The notes below the pieces were generated by a model, which did not search any database, was not told the DNA's origin, and saw only the letters and a program-made list of their open reading frames with translations. Shown here piece after piece: positions 32,413 to 33,825 of a stretch of DNA of 33,825 bases. The stretch spans positions 1 to 33,825 of the forward strand of contig JBJMGI010000053.1 in the NCBI GenBank assembly GCA_045807945.1, in the 5' to 3' direction. The position numbers and the translations under genes were made by a program. Positions within the stretch are counted from its first letter, which is position 1. The number at the start of each line of letters is the position of its first letter. The DNA comes from CAVQGF01 sp045807945 (lineage in GTDB: Bacteria > Acidobacteriota > Terriglobia > Terriglobales > Acidobacteriaceae).

Positions 32413-32418
32413 ATTTTA
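32413..32418 (-). promoter_or_regulatory. Candidate -10 element of galT
   Basis: TAAAAT on the minus strand ends 8 bases before the galT ATG, in the 28-base AT-rich gap after yraN. No Shine-Dalgarno is seen between. This would give galT a leaderless transcript of its own. Confidence 0.4.
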
Positions 32419-32432
32419 CGAGAAAAATCGTT

Positions 32433-32891
32433 TTAACGCTGAGGTGCCGAAGAGGACCAGCTGTCCGACAAAGGAAATGCATTCTTGAAGATTTCGAACG
32501 TGGGATTCGGCCCGTCAAAGTAAACGGACACAATGTCGAATCGCGTCGCGGGCTCCCCCGGAACCTTGCGCAGATACTCGTGCGCTACCTGGCGAAGGTC
32601 GTGCTGCTTGTCTGCGTCTACCGCGACTTCGGCGGGGATGAAGTCTTTCGACGAGCGGGTCTTCACTTCGATGAAGCAGAGCTCGTCTTTGTCCCAGCCG
32701 ATCAGGTCGATCTCGCCGCGTCGTCGTGGGGAACGATAGTTGCGCGCCACCATAACGTAGCCGAGCTTCCGTAGATGGAAGTACGCAGCCTCCTCGCCTC
32801 GCTCGCCCGTGTAGAGATGCGCCGCGCGGTTGCGCGCAGGCGAGAGGCGGTCGAGGGTCTTCAGTACGGATTGGACGATTCGCCCACCCAT
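32433..32891 (-). CDS. yraN: UPF0102 nuclease-like protein YraN
   Basis: A 152-residue member of the UPF0102/YraN family with a restriction-endonuclease-like fold. The core motif is GEIDLIG (59-65, D62) and IEVKTR (74-79, E75 and K77), the D...ExK catalytic pattern. GERGEEAAYFHLRKLGY precedes it. The N-terminal 25 residues are basic. Function is not established in general; a role in DNA or RNA processing is inferred from the fold. The pepP stop is immediately before its ATG (TAGATG), so they are coupled. Confidence 0.92.
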   Translation of the reverse strand: MGGRIVQSVLKTLDRLSPARNRAAHLYTGERGEEAAYFHLRKLGYVMVARNYRSPRRRGEIDLIGWDKDELCFIEVKTRSSKDFIPAEVAVDADKQHDLRQVAHEYLRKVPGEPATRFDIVSVYFDGPNPTFEIFKNAFPLSDSWSSSAPQR

Positions 32892-33825
32892 CTACTTCAA
32901 CGCACTCCCAACCAACTTCTCCACGTCCACCATTTCTTTCGGCACGTCCGACGACAGAACCTCCGGACCGTGCTCGGTGATTAGGATGGTGTCTTCCACC
33001 CGGAAATGCCAGTGCTTCTCGGGGATTTCGATTATCGGTTCCACGGTGAGTACCTGGCCGACTTTGATGGGCCCGGTCAGGGGACCGCTCACGTCGTGCG
33101 TCGCCATGCCTACCCAATGGCCGGAGATGCCGGGCTTGCCGTTCATGTTCGGATACTGTTCCTTGCCGTTGATCTGCGGTACGCCGTACTTTTTGTAAAC
33201 AGCCGCGCCGGCTTCCGCCGCCTGCTCGTAGGTGTTCCCCGGCTTCAGCATGTCGATGGTCGCCTTCTGCGACTCGAGGTCTGCCTGATACCACTTGGCC
33301 TGCTCAGGCGTGAACTTGCCGTCGATCGGGAAAGTGCGGGTGATGTCCATTGTCATCATGTGCAGGTCAGGAGAGAAGTCGAAGACGACGACATCGCCCG
33401 CGTTGATCCTGTGCCGATTGGAAAAGTAGTGCCAAGTGTTGGCGTCGGCGCCCGAGCCCACGATGGCATCGTAAGCCCATCCTTCAGCGCCACCCTTCGC
33501 GAAGACGTATGCGGCTTCTGCTTCCACTTCGTACTGCATCATGCCGGGCTTTGCCTTGGAGATGGCCTGCTTCAGTCCGGCTGCGCCGAGTTTCCCGCAG
33601 CGGCGGATCATCTCGATCTCCGAAGGACGCTTGATGTTCCGCATCTCGTCGATCAGCGGGGTCAGGTCGTGGACGCGCGCTGCGGGATAGCGCTCGCGAA
33701 GTTTGTTGGCCGGAGCAAGATTCGTCGGCTCGTTCGAGCCGTAGGGATCGTTGTAATGTCGCGAGTTGTCGAGGCCAGTCTCGAGGCGCGCGCCATCCGC
33801 TTTGTCAGGGAAGCCGAGGCGGATC
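32892..33825 (-). CDS. pepP: Xaa-Pro aminopeptidase-type M24 metallopeptidase (5' end outside window)
   Basis: Cytoplasmic or secreted peptidase that removes an N-terminal residue before proline. The M24 pita-bread domain is complete: the two metal Asp are in FDFSPDLHMMTMDITRTFP, His in ISGHWVGMATHD, and Glu in TVEPIIEIPE and VEDTILITEHG. The frame stays open to the window edge beyond the internal Met at 33644, and the added residues (IRLGFPDK... YNDPYGSNEP... DLTPLIDEMR) continue the family N-terminal domain. The true start is therefore outside. Coupled to yraN. Confidence 0.92.
   Translation of the reverse strand, partial: IRLGFPDKADGARLETGLDNSRHYNDPYGSNEPTNLAPANKLRERYPAARVHDLTPLIDEMRNIKRPSEIEMIRRCGKLGAAGLKQAISKAKPGMMQYEVEAEAAYVFAKGGAEGWAYDAIVGSGADANTWHYFSNRHRINAGDVVVFDFSPDLHMMTMDITRTFPIDGKFTPEQAKWYQADLESQKATIDMLKPGNTYEQAAEAGAAVYKKYGVPQINGKEQYPNMNGKPGISGHWVGMATHDVSGPLTGPIKVGQVLTVEPIIEIPEKHWHFRVEDTILITEHGPEVLSSDVPKEMVDVEKLVGSALK

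Noticed and set aside
1..33825. tRNA, rRNA, CRISPR, insertion sequence, toxin-antitoxin or defence genes
   Set aside because: Nothing on either strand showed the required structures, repeats or protein motifs on reading.

Overview
The window looks like chromosomal DNA of a GC-rich, Gram-negative-type bacterium. My best guess is Acidobacteriota (Koribacter-like Terriglobia), judged from the codon and base style, the set of small zinc-ribbon proteins, the gene set and a complete isc operon. This is inference from general resemblance, not a database match. I see no tRNA, rRNA, CRISPR array, insertion sequence, phage or plasmid gene. The region is a densely packed set of core genes with a few uncharacterised ones between them, and no gene-free gap exceeds about 250 bases.

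Layout. 1-5.8 kb: a small zinc-ribbon membrane protein, hemB (minus), a membrane sensor histidine kinase and mutS2. 5.9-8.6 kb: an overlapping plus-strand run of an SDR reductase, a GNAT acyltransferase and a NodB-type polysaccharide deacetylase. 8.6-13 kb: two small zinc-ribbon proteins, an aminotransferase, and an ArsB/NhaD-type permease divergent from a Ca2+/H+ exchanger. 13-17 kb: a secreted His/Asp/Arg-repeat protein with a terminator, an FmdE-domain protein coupled to a secreted protein, a REC/HD-GYP regulator and a family 2 glycosyltransferase. 16.9-20.7 kb (minus): cca, a DUF721/DciA-like gene, gatC, a small unknown gene and gatA, the last four joined by successive 4-bp stop/start overlaps. 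20.7-23.8 kb: tsaD, a CheY-like receiver, a small zinc protein and a secreted transglutaminase-like protein.

24.0-30.5 kb is a complete iron-sulphur cluster operon: iscR, iscS, iscU, iscA, hscB, a cupin gene, hscA, fdx, iscX. An Rrf2/IscR-type palindrome fills the 25 bases directly before the iscR start codon, which predicts autoregulation. IscU keeps the LPPVK chaperone-binding motif, so HscA/HscB should work on it. The cupin gene overlaps both hscB and hscA and is an unrecognised possible accessory. 30.5-33.8 kb (minus): pepP (cut by the window end), yraN, galT and an NmrA-like reductase.

The observations I rate highest are: the embedded cupin in the isc operon with its iscR operator; a small unknown gene locked between gatC and gatA; a shared AT-rich -10 element driving cca and tsaD in opposite directions; a repeated -10 hexamer 7-9 bases before start codons (leaderless mRNAs); and a HemB with a changed zinc site and a low-complexity insert. 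No wholly new defence or mobile system is visible.
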